Part shown: positions 1 through 7,376 of the stretch, in pieces
Layout of the letters: every line of letters starts with the position of its first letter
Position numbering within the stretch: position 1 is the stretch's first letter
NCBI GenBank assembly: GCA_028865345.1
Contig: JAGWKL010000014.1
Coordinates: forward strand, 1 to 35,993
Direction: 5' to 3'
Source: Candidatus Omnitrophota bacterium
Lineage (GTDB): Bacteria; Omnitrophota; Gorgyraeia; Zapsychrales; Fredricksoniimonadaceae
Length of the DNA stretch: 35,993 bases
Position numbers and translations under genes: made by a program
Notes under the pieces: generated by a model
Seen by the model: the letters and a program-made list of their open reading frames with translations, nothing else
Database searches by the model: none
What the model was told of the DNA's origin: nothing

Positions 1-80
1 GCAAACAGGATGATGGCAATACTCACCGTCCAGATAATGGCCAGATAAAACAGAAGAGCGATACGAACCAGCAGCCACAT
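1..80 (-). CDS. AmaP-like membrane protein, N-terminus only (runs off the window)
   Basis: The ATG is at 80, with an AAGGAG ribosome site at 88-93. Only about 26 codons are inside the window. They read MWLLVRIALLFYLAIIWTV and onward, a single hydrophobic membrane segment with one arginine near the start. The gene directly follows an Asp23/Gls24 gene on the same strand. In other bacteria Asp23 proteins are often paired with AmaP, a small membrane anchor that tethers Asp23 to the membrane, so this is the natural guess. The function is inferred from position and hydrophobicity only; the conserved part of AmaP lies outside the window. Confidence 0.55.
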   Translation of the reverse strand, partial: MWLLVRIALLFYLAIIWTVSIAIILF

Positions 81-90
81 AGAATTTCTC

Positions 91-122
91 CTTATCACTT
101 TACCACTCTACCACTTTACCAC
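91..122 (-). repeat. Four tandem copies of an 8-bp unit in a gene leader
   Basis: On the minus strand the units read GTGGTAAA, GTGGTAGA, GTGGTAAA and GTGATAAG. The last copy runs into the AAGGAG ribosome site of the AmaP-like gene. The array fills most of the 52-bp gap after asp23. Short tandem units like this can change copy number by slippage. Confidence 0.8.
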
Positions 123-132
123 ATTACAAAAT

Positions 133-486
133 TTATGAATTAGGCCGCTCAACGGCTTGAATATTGACGTTGATCTCTTTTAAATTAATGTCCACGGCAT
201 CCGTCACCGCTCGGGCAATCACGTCCTGGATCTGACGCGCCACCTGCGGGATGTTCATGCCATAGTAAATTATAACACGGATTTCCACAGACACCTGGGT
301 ATCTTTATCCACCGACACCGTGACCGCGGGGTAATTCTTATAACCAAAAGCTTCGGCGATGGAACCTACGATGCCGCACGTCGCAAGCGAAACGCCCGGG
401 ATTTCCTTGATGGCCGCGGCGGCAATGTCCCCGATCACTTTCTTGTGTATTTGAACGACGCCCAAATCGACGGTATTATCACGCAT
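133..486 (-). CDS. Asp23/Gls24 (DUF322, YqhY-type) envelope stress / lipid homeostasis protein
   Basis: A 117-residue acidic protein with the compact Asp23 fold: an N-terminal strand (VDLGVVQIHKKVIGDIA), the ALKEIPGV-like segment (AAIKEIPGVSLATCG), a central V-rich strand region (VTVSVDKDTQVSVEIRVII) and a C-terminal half around VNIQAVE. The start has an AGAGGG ribosome site, and the gene lies 11 bp after accC. In Bacillus subtilis the homologue YqhY sits in the accB-accC operon and is linked genetically to control of acetyl-CoA carboxylase. The same gene order here suggests a similar job. The family is typical of Firmicutes, so its presence beside lipid A genes is notable. Family assignment is firm; role is by analogy. 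Confidence 0.85.
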   Translation of the reverse strand: MRDNTVDLGVVQIHKKVIGDIAAAAIKEIPGVSLATCGIVGSIAEAFGYKNYPAVTVSVDKDTQVSVEIRVIIYYGMNIPQVARQIQDVIARAVTDAVDINLKEINVNIQAVERPNS

Positions 487-497
487 AGGCCCTCTTG

Positions 498-1844
498 TTA
501 TTCGTTCTTCATCATTTTTTCCAGGAAGTGGGTGGTGACCTTACCTTCCAGGAAGGTGGGATGATGAAGGATTTCCATGTGCAACGGAATGGTAGTCTTG
601 ATCGGTGCTATATAAAACTCGTCCAGGGCACGGCGCATGATGCGCAGAGCTTCATTGCGGTCCTTGCCGTGCACGATCAGCTTGGCCATCATGGAATCAT
701 AGTACGGACTTATTGTATAACCGGGATAGATATGCGTATCGATGCGCAGGCCGGGCCCGCCGGGCAGGTTCAACTCCGTGATCTTGCCGGGGCTTGGGAT
801 AAAATTGTTATACGGGTCTTCGGCGTTGATGCGGCATTCGATGGAGGCCCCCCGGAATTTAAGGTCTTCCTGTTTGACTTTAAACTTCTGGCCCATGGCG
901 ATCTTGATCTGTTCCTTGATCAAATCCAGCCCTGTGACCATTTCGGTGACGGGATGCTCCACCTGGATGCGGGTGTTCATTTCCATGAAATAAAAATTAT
1001 TGTGCGCATCCACCAGGAATTCAATGGTGCCTGCGCCGTGATAATTGACGCTCTTGGCGGCCTTCACCGCGGCCTCGCCCATTCGCTTTCGCAAATTGGC
1101 ATCCAGGGCGGGCGACGGCGATTCTTCCAGCAGTTTCTGGTGGCGCCGCTGCACCGAGCAGTCGCGTTCCCCGAGATGGACCACATTGCCATGCTCATCG
1201 GCCAGGATCTGGAATTCCACATGGCGCGGGCCTTCGATGTACTTCTCTATATATACGTCCCCCAGCCCGAAATTCGCTTCCGCTTCGCTTTGGGCCATCT
1301 TAAAGGAATTGATCAGGGTCACATCATTATGGCAGATGCGCATGCCCTTGCCCCCGCCCCCGGCCACGGCCTTGATGATGACCGGATATTTGATCTTCTG
1401 GGCCACGTTCAGGGCGTCTTCCTGGGTCTTGATAATGCCGTTGCTGCCCGGCGTCAGGGGCACGCCCAGCTTCCTGACCGTCTCCTTGGCAACGATCTTA
1501 TCTCCCATTTTACGGATGCTCTCGGGGCTTGGGCCGATGAACTTGATGTGGCAGGATTCGCAGATCTCGGCAAAATGCGCGTTCTCCGACAGAAAACCGT
1601 AACCGGGATGGATGGCCGCCACATCCGTGATCTCGGCGGCGGAAACGATGGCGGGGATGTTCAGGTAACTTTCTTTGCTGGCGGCCTTGCCGATGCACAC
1701 GGCTTCATCGGCAAAACGCACGTGCAGGGAATTGCGGTCCGCTTCCGAATAAACCGCAACGGTGCGTATGCCCATTTCTTTACAGGCGCGGATGACCCTT
1801 AAGGCAATTTCACCGCGGTTGGCAATGAGAATTTTAGAGAACAT
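498..1844 (-). CDS. accC: Acetyl-CoA carboxylase, biotin carboxylase subunit
   Basis: A 448-residue ATP-grasp enzyme that carboxylates biotin on AccB with ATP and bicarbonate, the first half-reaction of malonyl-CoA synthesis. It matches E. coli AccC almost residue for residue: K116, K158 in PVIIKAVA, the glycine-rich ATP loop GGGGKGMR at 162-169, [12 protein letters not shown] at 226-237, and the metal/substrate motif [14 protein letters not shown] with E288, N290 and R292. Length is normal. It starts 15 bp after the accB stop and is followed by asp23, so accB-accC-asp23 form one unit. The carboxyltransferase genes accA and accD are not in the window. A long open frame on the opposite strand across this gene is a shadow. 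Confidence 0.98.
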   Translation of the reverse strand: MFSKILIANRGEIALRVIRACKEMGIRTVAVYSEADRNSLHVRFADEAVCIGKAASKESYLNIPAIVSAAEITDVAAIHPGYGFLSENAHFAEICESCHIKFIGPSPESIRKMGDKIVAKETVRKLGVPLTPGSNGIIKTQEDALNVAQKIKYPVIIKAVAGGGGKGMRICHNDVTLINSFKMAQSEAEANFGLGDVYIEKYIEGPRHVEFQILADEHGNVVHLGERDCSVQRRHQKLLEESPSPALDANLRKRMGEAAVKAAKSVNYHGAGTIEFLVDAHNNFYFMEMNTRIQVEHPVTEMVTGLDLIKEQIKIAMGQKFKVKQEDLKFRGASIECRINAEDPYNNFIPSPGKITELNLPGGPGLRIDTHIYPGYTISPYYDSMMAKLIVHGKDRNEALRIMRRALDEFYIAPIKTTIPLHMEILHHPTFLEGKVTTHFLEKMMKNE

Positions 1845-1859
1845 AAGAAGAGGCCCGCT

Positions 1860-2333
1860 TTACAGCGGGTCAATGATAAACAGGGCCTGGCCGAACTCCA
1901 CAGGTTCCGCGTTCTGCACCGCCACTTCCGTGATCTTGCCGCGGATTTCCGATTTGATCTCGTTCATCAGTTTCATGGCTTCGACGATACAGACCACCTG
2001 CCCGACTTCCACCGTCTGGCCAACTTCGACAAAGGGCTCCGCTTCCGGCGAAGGCGAACGATAGAAGGTCCCTACCATGGGGGACTTGATCTCTCCCTTG
2101 CCGCTTGCGGACTGGTCCCCCGCGGCGGACGGTGTCCCGGCTGCCCCAGATGCCGGCGCCTTGGGAGCGGGAATGGATTCAACGGCAAAATGGGTTTCCG
2201 GGGACCTTAACACCACCTCTCCCCCGGAGGATTTCTTGAGCTTTAATTTCAAGCCGTCACGCTCGATCTCTATTTCATTGAGATTGTTCTCATTCATCAA
2301 GCACAAGATCTCTTTGATCTCTTTTAAATTCAT
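1860..2333 (-). CDS. accB: Biotin carboxyl carrier protein of acetyl-CoA carboxylase
   Basis: A 157-residue carrier. The N-terminal part (about 1-50) has the helical start seen in AccB (MNLKEIKEILCLMNENNL). A flexible Ala/Pro/Ser-rich linker follows at about 54-80, then the biotinyl domain from KSPMVGTFYRSPSPEAEPF. The biotin attachment site is K121 in VEAMKLMNEI; the residue after the lysine is Leu rather than the usual Met, which is common. The start codon overlaps the efp stop (ATGA), so translation is likely coupled to efp, and accC follows. It shuttles carboxybiotin between AccC and the AccA/AccD transferase in the cytoplasm. Confidence 0.97.
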   Translation of the reverse strand: MNLKEIKEILCLMNENNLNEIEIERDGLKLKLKKSSGGEVVLRSPETHFAVESIPAPKAPASGAAGTPSAAGDQSASGKGEIKSPMVGTFYRSPSPEAEPFVEVGQTVEVGQVVCIVEAMKLMNEIKSEIRGKITEVAVQNAEPVEFGQALFIIDPL

Positions 2334-2896
2334 TTTTTGACCCTTTCGACGTAAACCCCTGTTCTGGTATCTACCTTTATGGTCTCGCCTTGAGCGATGA
2401 ACAAAGGCACCTGAATGGATGCGCCGGTATCGATTTTGGCCGGCTTATATCCCGACTTGGAAGAATCTCCTTTGAGGCCGGGGTCGGTTTCCGTGACGAC
2501 AGCAACGATAAAATTAGGGACATCAGCCTTGACCACCTGCTCCTTGTACAAAATGGTCTCAACTTCCATATTATCCTGCAGATATTTCACCCCGTCACCC
2601 AACAAAGGCTTGGGGATAACGGTGTCCTCGAAGGTGCTCTGGTCCATGAAATGGTATTCATCACCGCTGGCATAGGTGAATTGCATACGGCGGCGCTCCA
2701 GGTCCGCCTCTTCCAGCGTTTCGGCGGTGCGGTAGGTGCGCTCCAAAACAGCATCAGTACGGATGTTCTTCAGCCGCACGCGCACGAAGGCAGAACCCTT
2801 GCCGGGTTTGACGTGGTTATACTCGGTCACAAAATAAAGCTGGCCGTCCACGACCAAGCCCATCCCGTTTTCAATCTCATTAATTGTAATAGCCAC
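2330..2896 (-). CDS. efp: Translation elongation factor P
   Basis: A 188-residue EF-P of usual length with three beta-barrel domains; it relieves ribosome stalling at proline stretches. The domain I loop reads HVKPGKGSAFVRV, so the modified tip residue is lysine (K33), as in E. coli, rather than arginine as in rhamnosylated EF-Ps. The C-terminal domain has the family stretch GLKGDSSKSGYKPAKIDTGA followed by VPLFIAQGETIKVDTRTG. No lysine-modifying enzyme (EpmA/EpmB or YmfI type) is in the window. The 5' end overlaps the upstream peptidase by 17 bp and the 3' end overlaps accB by 4 bp, so this is a tightly packed operon. Peptidase-efp-accBC order resembles Bacillus. Confidence 0.97.
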   Translation of the reverse strand: MAITINEIENGMGLVVDGQLYFVTEYNHVKPGKGSAFVRVRLKNIRTDAVLERTYRTAETLEEADLERRRMQFTYASGDEYHFMDQSTFEDTVIPKPLLGDGVKYLQDNMEVETILYKEQVVKADVPNFIVAVVTETDPGLKGDSSKSGYKPAKIDTGASIQVPLFIAQGETIKVDTRTGVYVERVKK

Positions 2897-3938
2897 TTAA
2901 CACCTCATTGCCTTCCTTGGTCACTAAAACCATATCTTCAACCCTGATGCCGAACTGATGCGGGATATAGACTCCGGGTTCGACGGTAACGATCATTCCC
3001 GGCTCTAAAATGCCGGTACTTTGACTGGACAGTCTTGGGGATTCGTGAATATCCAAGCCCACCCCGTGTCCTAAAGAATGCCCGAAATATTGGCTCAAGC
3101 CGAACTTACGCAAAACCTTACGTGCCTGCAGATCCACCTGGGCACAGGGCACACCCGGTTTAATAAGTTTGACAGCCTCATGTTGCGCAAGCCACAGGGC
3201 CTCAAATACTTGCTTAACATGAGGCGCTATTCTACCCAAAAAGAAATTACGTGTCAAGTCGGACTTATAGCCGTTTAAGTCAACGCCGAAATCCAGCAGT
3301 ACCACCTCATTGTTGCGAATGATCCTATCCGTGGATCTGGCATGGGGATAGCAGGAATTAGGCCCTGAGGCGATAATGGGCGTAAATGAAAATTCAGCTC
3401 CGTGGGATTTGACGAATCTCTCCAATTTTTGGGCGGCCTGGCGTTCTGTAAGCCCGGGCTTCACCACTTTTTTCATAAAATCAATGGCTTTAAAGTGCAA
3501 TTTTAGACATTCTCTTATCTGGGCGATCTCCCCTTCATCTTTGACTTCCCGAAGCCCCTCCACCATGCCTGTTACGGGTATAAGCTTAGGCTTTCGCGGG
3601 AAAAATTCCTTAAGTTTCTTCCACAAAGAATACGGTGTGTGCCTCTCGTCAAATCCCAGGCGCTTGACCTTACACTGTTTGCACAGCTCCCGCAGGGTGG
3701 CGCAAGGCATCTGGCTGTATTGTTTGACGGTGACGCCTTTTAAGCCTTGGCGGGCCTCTAAAATGTATCGGGAATCGGTGATATAAAAAGCCTTGGTCTT
3801 GGTAACCAATAGCCACGACTCGCAGGCGGCAAATTGCGTCAGGTAACGGATATTGCTGTCATTAATGATCAAAAGCGCGTCAATGTTCTTATGGCGGGAA
3901 AAGTCTTCAACCAGCTTTTTTAAACGCGCATTCAACAT
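2880..3938 (-). CDS. M24-family Xaa-Pro aminopeptidase / dipeptidase
   Basis: A 352-residue two-domain 'pita-bread' metallopeptidase. The N-terminal creatinase-like domain spans about 1-130 and the M24 catalytic domain about 135-352. The dinuclear metal ligands are visible: D in LLDFGVDLNGYKSDLTR (two aspartates), H in SLGHGVGLDIHESP, E in TVEPGVYIP and E in GIRVEDMVLV. It cleaves the N-terminal residue before proline. It lies directly upstream of efp, as yqhT does in Bacillus, which may reflect shared proline-peptide physiology. The start at 3938 is 8 bp after the stop of the Trm112-like gene. The choice between aminopeptidase P and prolidase cannot be made from sequence alone. Confidence 0.93.
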   Translation of the reverse strand: MLNARLKKLVEDFSRHKNIDALLIINDSNIRYLTQFAACESWLLVTKTKAFYITDSRYILEARQGLKGVTVKQYSQMPCATLRELCKQCKVKRLGFDERHTPYSLWKKLKEFFPRKPKLIPVTGMVEGLREVKDEGEIAQIRECLKLHFKAIDFMKKVVKPGLTERQAAQKLERFVKSHGAEFSFTPIIASGPNSCYPHARSTDRIIRNNEVVLLDFGVDLNGYKSDLTRNFFLGRIAPHVKQVFEALWLAQHEAVKLIKPGVPCAQVDLQARKVLRKFGLSQYFGHSLGHGVGLDIHESPRLSSQSTGILEPGMIVTVEPGVYIPHQFGIRVEDMVLVTKEGNEVLSGYYN

Positions 3939-3946
3939 GGGGTATG

Positions 3947-4102
3947 CTATTGTTGGGCCGAATCCACTAAAAGCACAGGAATACCGTCAACGATGGGATA
4001 AACGCGCCGGCAGCGCGTGCAAACGATTTTGCCGTCTTTAAGTTGAACGTCGCCCTGACAGGCAGGGCAGGCGAGCAATGCGAGCAACTTCTCATCGATC
4101 AT
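3947..4102 (-). CDS. Trm112/YcaR-family zinc-ribbon protein (UPF0434)
   Basis: A short 51-residue gene. The protein reads MIDEKLLALLACPACQGD, then a strand, then CTRCRRVYPIVDGIPVLL. The two CxxC pairs (C12/C15 and C28/C31) form a zinc knuckle, and YPIVDGIPVLL is the hallmark of the Trm112/YcaR family. Eukaryotic and archaeal Trm112 activates methyltransferases; the bacterial members are mostly uncharacterised and often lie beside lipid A or cell-wall genes. Length and motif order fit the family exactly. It lies between the DUF1844 gene and pepP in the same operon, with short gaps on both sides. Confidence 0.9.
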   Translation of the reverse strand: MIDEKLLALLACPACQGDVQLKDGKIVCTRCRRVYPIVDGIPVLLVDSAQQ

Positions 4103-4123
4103 AAGCAAACCGCCAATGCTTTT

Positions 4124-4513
4124 TCATTTGGACAACTCGACAAAACGCATCTGCAACTCATAAATGGAGCCGTTGAGCAGGTCATCTTCTTCCTTGGTCA
4201 GGTTGCCCTTGGTTTTTTCGCGCAAAATGACCAGGGTGTCGATCAAAAATTTGGCTTGCTTTAAATTCTTCTCGGGTTTATTGGTGACGGGGTTTGGCAT
4301 TTCTCCCAAAAAGATCATGGTTTGAAAGCCGAGGCTGGCGATATAATTGAAAAAATTCAACTGGCCTTCAGGTTCTCCCGTAGGTTCCGCCGCAGTTTCA
4401 TCTTTAGCTTCTGCTTGAGGCTCCGGCGGCTGTGACACCAACGGCTGCCCGTCCGGCCCTAAAATGCCTCCCTCTTTCTCCACGTTATCTCCCCAACGAT
4501 TTTTCAAATCCAT
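4124..4513 (-). CDS. DUF1844 domain protein
   Basis: A 129-residue protein. The first 55 or so residues are hydrophilic and rich in Glu, Pro and Ala (linker-like). The DUF1844 domain follows, with the typical NFFNYIASLGFQTMIFLGEM start and the helical KQAKFLIDTLVILREKTKGNL and LTKEEDDLLNGSIYELQMRF segments. I chose the ATG at 4513 because GAAAGG lies just upstream; a TTG start at 4537 would add 8 residues. The family has no established function; members are widespread in bacteria with outer membranes. It is the first gene after a promoter at 4546-4574 and so leads the efp-acc operon. Confidence 0.85.
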   Translation of the reverse strand: MDLKNRWGDNVEKEGGILGPDGQPLVSQPPEPQAEAKDETAAEPTGEPEGQLNFFNYIASLGFQTMIFLGEMPNPVTNKPEKNLKQAKFLIDTLVILREKTKGNLTKEEDDLLNGSIYELQMRFVELSK

Positions 4514-4545
4514 AGTATGCCTTTCTTCTATCTCCAAAGCGCATT

Positions 4546-4574
4546 ACATTATCATTTGATTTTAAAAAAGTCAA
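4546..4574 (-). promoter_or_regulatory. Sigma-70-type promoter of the DUF1844-efp-accBC operon
   Basis: The -35 box TTGACT is at 4569-4574 and the -10 box TAATGT at 4546-4551, with a 17-bp spacer and a TG one base before the -10 (extended -10). The predicted start near 4539 gives a leader of about 26 nt to the ATG at 4513. The -35 overlaps the stop codon of the upstream glycosyltransferase gene. Confidence 0.65.
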
Positions 4575-5287
4575 CCCTTCGATGATAGCCTTCCACGATA
4601 AAAACGCCAAAAGAACCTGCATATCTGAAAAAACACATAGGCCGTGTCTACGACCGGATGGAATTTTGACCGTCCTCCTGCCCTTTTATGATATTCCGTC
4701 GGTATATATTTAAGACGTCTTCCGTGGCACAAAAAAACCAGCGTAATCAAAGGGCAAAGGGAGAACTTATCCGGAATGACGTCCAGGTAAGGCAGCATCA
4801 TTTTCCTTTTAAAGGCCTTCAGCCCCGTCTGAAGGTCCGGGATCACCTTGCCGGCAAGCAAACTGGTAAACATGCGAAGCCCCCACTTGACCGGCGCGCG
4901 CAGCAAGACCCAAGTCCCCTGCTCGCTGGTCCTGGCGCCGTTGACCTGGTCATAATCCGGGAAATATTCCAGCATCCTGGGAATGTCCGCGGGCGTATAT
5001 GTCCCGTCGGCATCGATCATGGCGATGATGCCCCCGCGGGCCGAAGACACCCCGGTCCTGAACGCCGCTCCGGCCCCCTGGCGGAGAGGATGGCTCACCA
5101 GCCGGCAGGACAGATCGCGGGCAATGGCGGCGCTGTTGTCGGTGCTGCCGTCATCGACAAGCAGGATCTCGTAAGAATGTCTGTTGCCACGGAAGGCGGC
5201 CCGGATATCCGCAATGACGCCGGCCAAAGCTTCCTGTTCATTGAAGCAGAGCAACAATACTGTTACGTCCAGATGCTCATCGGCCAT
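4571..5287 (-). CDS. GT2 glycosyltransferase, polyprenyl-phosphate mannose/glucose synthase type
   Basis: A 238-residue soluble GT-A enzyme. Visible motifs are the nucleotide-binding start VTVLLLCFNEQEAL, EILLVDDGSTDNSAAIA, the metal-binding MIDADGTY (DxD region) and the acceptor-side DLQTGLKAFKR, where the family usually has D.xSGfr. The last 40 residues include an aromatic stretch (YVFFQICRFFWRFYRGR) that could touch the membrane. Such enzymes usually move a sugar from a nucleotide to polyprenyl phosphate. A GGAGG ribosome site precedes the ATG. The gene follows the structured intergenic element and sqdB. The donor sugar cannot be read from sequence. Confidence 0.85.
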   Translation of the reverse strand: MADEHLDVTVLLLCFNEQEALAGVIADIRAAFRGNRHSYEILLVDDGSTDNSAAIARDLSCRLVSHPLRQGAGAAFRTGVSSARGGIIAMIDADGTYTPADIPRMLEYFPDYDQVNGARTSEQGTWVLLRAPVKWGLRMFTSLLAGKVIPDLQTGLKAFKRKMMLPYLDVIPDKFSLCPLITLVFLCHGRRLKYIPTEYHKRAGGRSKFHPVVDTAYVFFQICRFFWRFYRGRLSSKG

Positions 5288-5329
5288 ACCGCCTCCAGGT
5301 CTCTAATATATGTCCTTCCAGCGCTGGCG

Positions 5330-5458
5330 GGTCCTGTCTCGGGCTTGCTGTTGCCGTGCTGCGCTTCGCTTCTCTTGGCGAAGAGCAGCCCTATCAGCGG
5401 CCAGGGCGCTGGTTTCCCTTTAAAGACGACTTGGGCGGTTGTCGTCCGCTCGGCAACA
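5330..5458 (-). repeat. Structured intergenic element, copy A
   Basis: This segment fills most of the 233-bp gap between sqdB and the GT2 gene. On the minus strand it opens with TGTTGCCG (5451-5458), which is closed by CGGCAACA (5349-5356), an 8-bp perfect inverted repeat. Inside are a GACGAC/GTCGTC hairpin (5425-5446), the core CTGGCCGCTGATAGGG (5389-5404), and a second hairpin GCTGC-CTTCGC/GCGAAG-GCAGC. A 31-nt 3' block (5330-5360) matches copy B at 28 of 31 positions. It is probably an RNA or a small dispersed repeat, not a gene. The first inner hairpin could act as a terminator for sqdB, but the T-run after it is short. Confidence 0.7.
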
Positions 5459-5520
5459 TCAATCCCGAGCCACACGCCTGCCCTTGGCGCAAGGAGTTAT
5501 AGCTCGCCATATCCACCGCT

Positions 5521-6693
5521 TTAGGCAGACAGGGAGTTTTTGGTCCTGCGCCAGTTCACGGACGGGGCCAAAAGATTTTTGTCTATCCTGCCCGAGAATT
5601 CCATGGCTTTCTTCATGATGGAAACCAGCACCGTGTCTTCCAAAAGGTGCGGCTGAAGGCCCAACTTTAACAATGATGTGTTGGCCGCGCGATAATAATG
5701 CCCCTCTGATTCCACCCGGGGATTATCCAGATGTTCAATGCGCACGTTGAGGCCCAGTTTCTCGCCGCACGCTTTGGCGATTAAGGCAAGTTGGCCGACG
5801 GAAAAAGTTTCCGTGAATTGGTTAAACACCCTGTATTCACCGCAGGGCGCCGGATGCGTCACCGCCAAATCGACACAGCTCATGGTGTCCTGGATGTTGA
5901 TATATCCTCTTGTTTGGCCGCCCCGGCCATAAACGGTCAAAGGATAGCCTATCACAGCCTCGGCGCAAAAACGGTTGAGCACGGTGCCATAAATCTGGTC
6001 ATAATCAAACCTGGTGGCAAGCCGAGGATCCATTGAGGTCTGGCGCGTTTCGATGCCGTAGACAACGCCCTGGTTAAGGTCGGTAGCCCTCAGGCCCCAG
6101 ACCTTGCAGGCGAACATGATGTTATGGCTGTCATGGACCTTGCTTAAATGATAAAAACTGCTCGGGGCTTTGGGGTACGGAAGCCTGTCTTTACGGCCTT
6201 TATGCGTCACTTCTATAAAACCCTCTTCGATATCGATATTAGGCGTCCCGTATTCCCCCATGGTCCCTAATTTCACCAGGTGGCTCTCCGGGCAGGAATC
6301 CTTGATGGCGTAAAGGACATTGAGCGTGCCGATGACGTTATTGTCCATGGTAAACACCGCATGCTCGCGGTCTATCATGGAATAAGGGGCGGTGCGCTGC
6401 TCGGCAAAGTGGACGATTGCCTCCGGCTGAAAATCCCACATCACTTTTGACAATAAGGGGTAATCGCGGGTATCCCCTATGGCAAAATTTATTTTCCGGC
6501 CGGTTTTCTCCTTCCAGGCCCCCACCCTTTGTTCCAGGGGCTGCAATGGTATCAGGCTGTCAAAATTGTTTTGGGCGTCGAAATCCCTTCTCATGAGGCT
6601 GTCGACGATAAACACGTCATGCCCTTGGGTCGAGAAATGCAGGGCCTGCGGCCAGCCCAGATATCCATCCCCGCCGAGAATGAGTATTTTCAT
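5521..6693 (-). CDS. sqdB: UDP-sulfoquinovose synthase
   Basis: A 390-residue short-chain dehydrogenase/epimerase-type enzyme that converts UDP-glucose and sulfite to UDP-sulfoquinovose, the head-group donor for sulfolipid. The NAD-binding start is GGDGYLGWPQALHFS. The SQD1/SqdB-specific blocks are all present: VHFAEQRTAPYSMIDR, VKLGTMGEYGTPNIDIEEG, SSFYHLSKVHDSHNI, DLNQGVVYGIET and YGRGGQTRGYINIQDT. Catalytic residues by family comparison are T144, Y181 and K185. The C-terminal PSVNW also matches plant SQD1. Length is normal, with no transit peptide. It lies in a run with two GT2 enzymes, an MGDG-synthase-like enzyme and an acyltransferase, which suggests glycolipid synthesis. Confidence 0.95.
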   Translation of the reverse strand: MKILILGGDGYLGWPQALHFSTQGHDVFIVDSLMRRDFDAQNNFDSLIPLQPLEQRVGAWKEKTGRKINFAIGDTRDYPLLSKVMWDFQPEAIVHFAEQRTAPYSMIDREHAVFTMDNNVIGTLNVLYAIKDSCPESHLVKLGTMGEYGTPNIDIEEGFIEVTHKGRKDRLPYPKAPSSFYHLSKVHDSHNIMFACKVWGLRATDLNQGVVYGIETRQTSMDPRLATRFDYDQIYGTVLNRFCAEAVIGYPLTVYGRGGQTRGYINIQDTMSCVDLAVTHPAPCGEYRVFNQFTETFSVGQLALIAKACGEKLGLNVRIEHLDNPRVESEGHYYRAANTSLLKLGLQPHLLEDTVLVSIMKKAMEFSGRIDKNLLAPSVNWRRTKNSLSA

Positions 6694-6710
6694 TCCTGAA
6701 TCGCTCCTGC

Positions 6711-7376
6711 CTAATCGCTGACCTGATACTGGATTTCGATATTAAAGGAATATTCCTGCAGGTTCATGCCTTTCAAGAAATGCGCAAAAGGGCTGGCTTC
6801 CTGCAGGCTCTTCAACGAAAGCTCCTGCAAATGCAGGGAAGCGTTGGTTTTCTCGGGCACGATCCGGGCCTCTTTAAGCACCCCGTTTTTGTCCAGTAAA
6901 AATGTCAAATACACCTCTCCGGCCTCCAGCTTGTCATAATTGGCATAAACCCTTTCTTTAATGCGTTCCCTGACCATCTCATTATAAACCGCATAAACAG
7001 GGTTATTGATCTTGGCCGACATGATCGGCCTGATAAAAACCCTGTGGCTTAATTCCATGGCGTCGAAACCTTCGGGTTTGTGTTCGGAGAACATCTCAAA
7101 AGGCAGCTGGGAGTTTTCCTGCCCCAAACTCACGGGGACGGAGCCCTTGGAAAAAAGCTTATGATGGCTGAGGTCCAGCCGCTGGGGCACCCGGATGGGA
7201 TACTCCCTGACATCCACCGTTCTTGGGACAGTCGGTTTATAAGTGACTTCCACCAGATGGCTGCGGAAGACCTTATTATTCCGTTCATGGATCCTGCTCA
7301 AATAGGCCGTGCACAACAGGACGGTATGGGCGGCCAGCGAAATGAACAAAGCCTTGATGATAAAATTTTCAGCCAT
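6711..7376 (-). CDS. TonB-like periplasmic protein with TonB C-terminal domain
   Basis: A 221-residue protein with one N-terminal membrane anchor (FIIKALFISLAAHTVLLCTAYL), a periplasmic middle part, and a C-terminal domain with the TonB pattern: RIKERVYANYDK, then GEVYLTFLLDKNGVLKEARIV and SLKSLQEASPF. I chose the ATG at 7376 because it overlaps the stop of the upstream glycosyltransferase by 8 bp and gives a normal anchor; a longer frame from 7454 reads through that gene. The Pro-rich linker of classic TonB is missing, so it may be a scaffold or energy transducer without the usual span. No ExbB/ExbD genes are nearby. Its place between sqdB and glycosyltransferases hints at envelope transport. 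Confidence 0.75.
   Translation of the reverse strand: MAENFIIKALFISLAAHTVLLCTAYLSRIHERNNKVFRSHLVEVTYKPTVPRTVDVREYPIRVPQRLDLSHHKLFSKGSVPVSLGQENSQLPFEMFSEHKPEGFDAMELSHRVFIRPIMSAKINNPVYAVYNEMVRERIKERVYANYDKLEAGEVYLTFLLDKNGVLKEARIVPEKTNASLHLQELSLKSLQEASPFAHFLKGMNLQEYSFNIEIQYQVSD

Noticed and set aside
495-1802. A 435-codon open frame on the plus strand opposite accC
   Set aside because: It mirrors accC, has no recognisable domain or ribosome site, and is explained by codon bias of the real gene.
5330-5458. Cobalamin riboswitch
   Set aside because: CCGCTGATAGGG and AAGCCCGAGAC loosely recall the GCCACTG and B12-box motifs, but the order relative to the closing stem is wrong and no B12-related gene follows.
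5349-5458. Integron attC site or hammerhead ribozyme
   Set aside because: The outer repeat lacks the GTTRRRY/RYYYAAC pattern, and CTGATAG does not match the CUGANGA core; no integrase is present.
5263-5475. Small minus-strand peptide containing WPLIGLLFAKRS
   Set aside because: The peptide resembles one at 10864-11049 (WPLIGLRFAQRS), but a 10-nt length difference shifts the frame between equally conserved blocks, so the conservation is of RNA or DNA, not protein.
5488-5503. Inverted similarity of CTATAACTCCTTGC to a stretch near 11070
   Set aside because: The match is about 12 of 14 bases with an indel and opposite orientation; too short to separate from chance.
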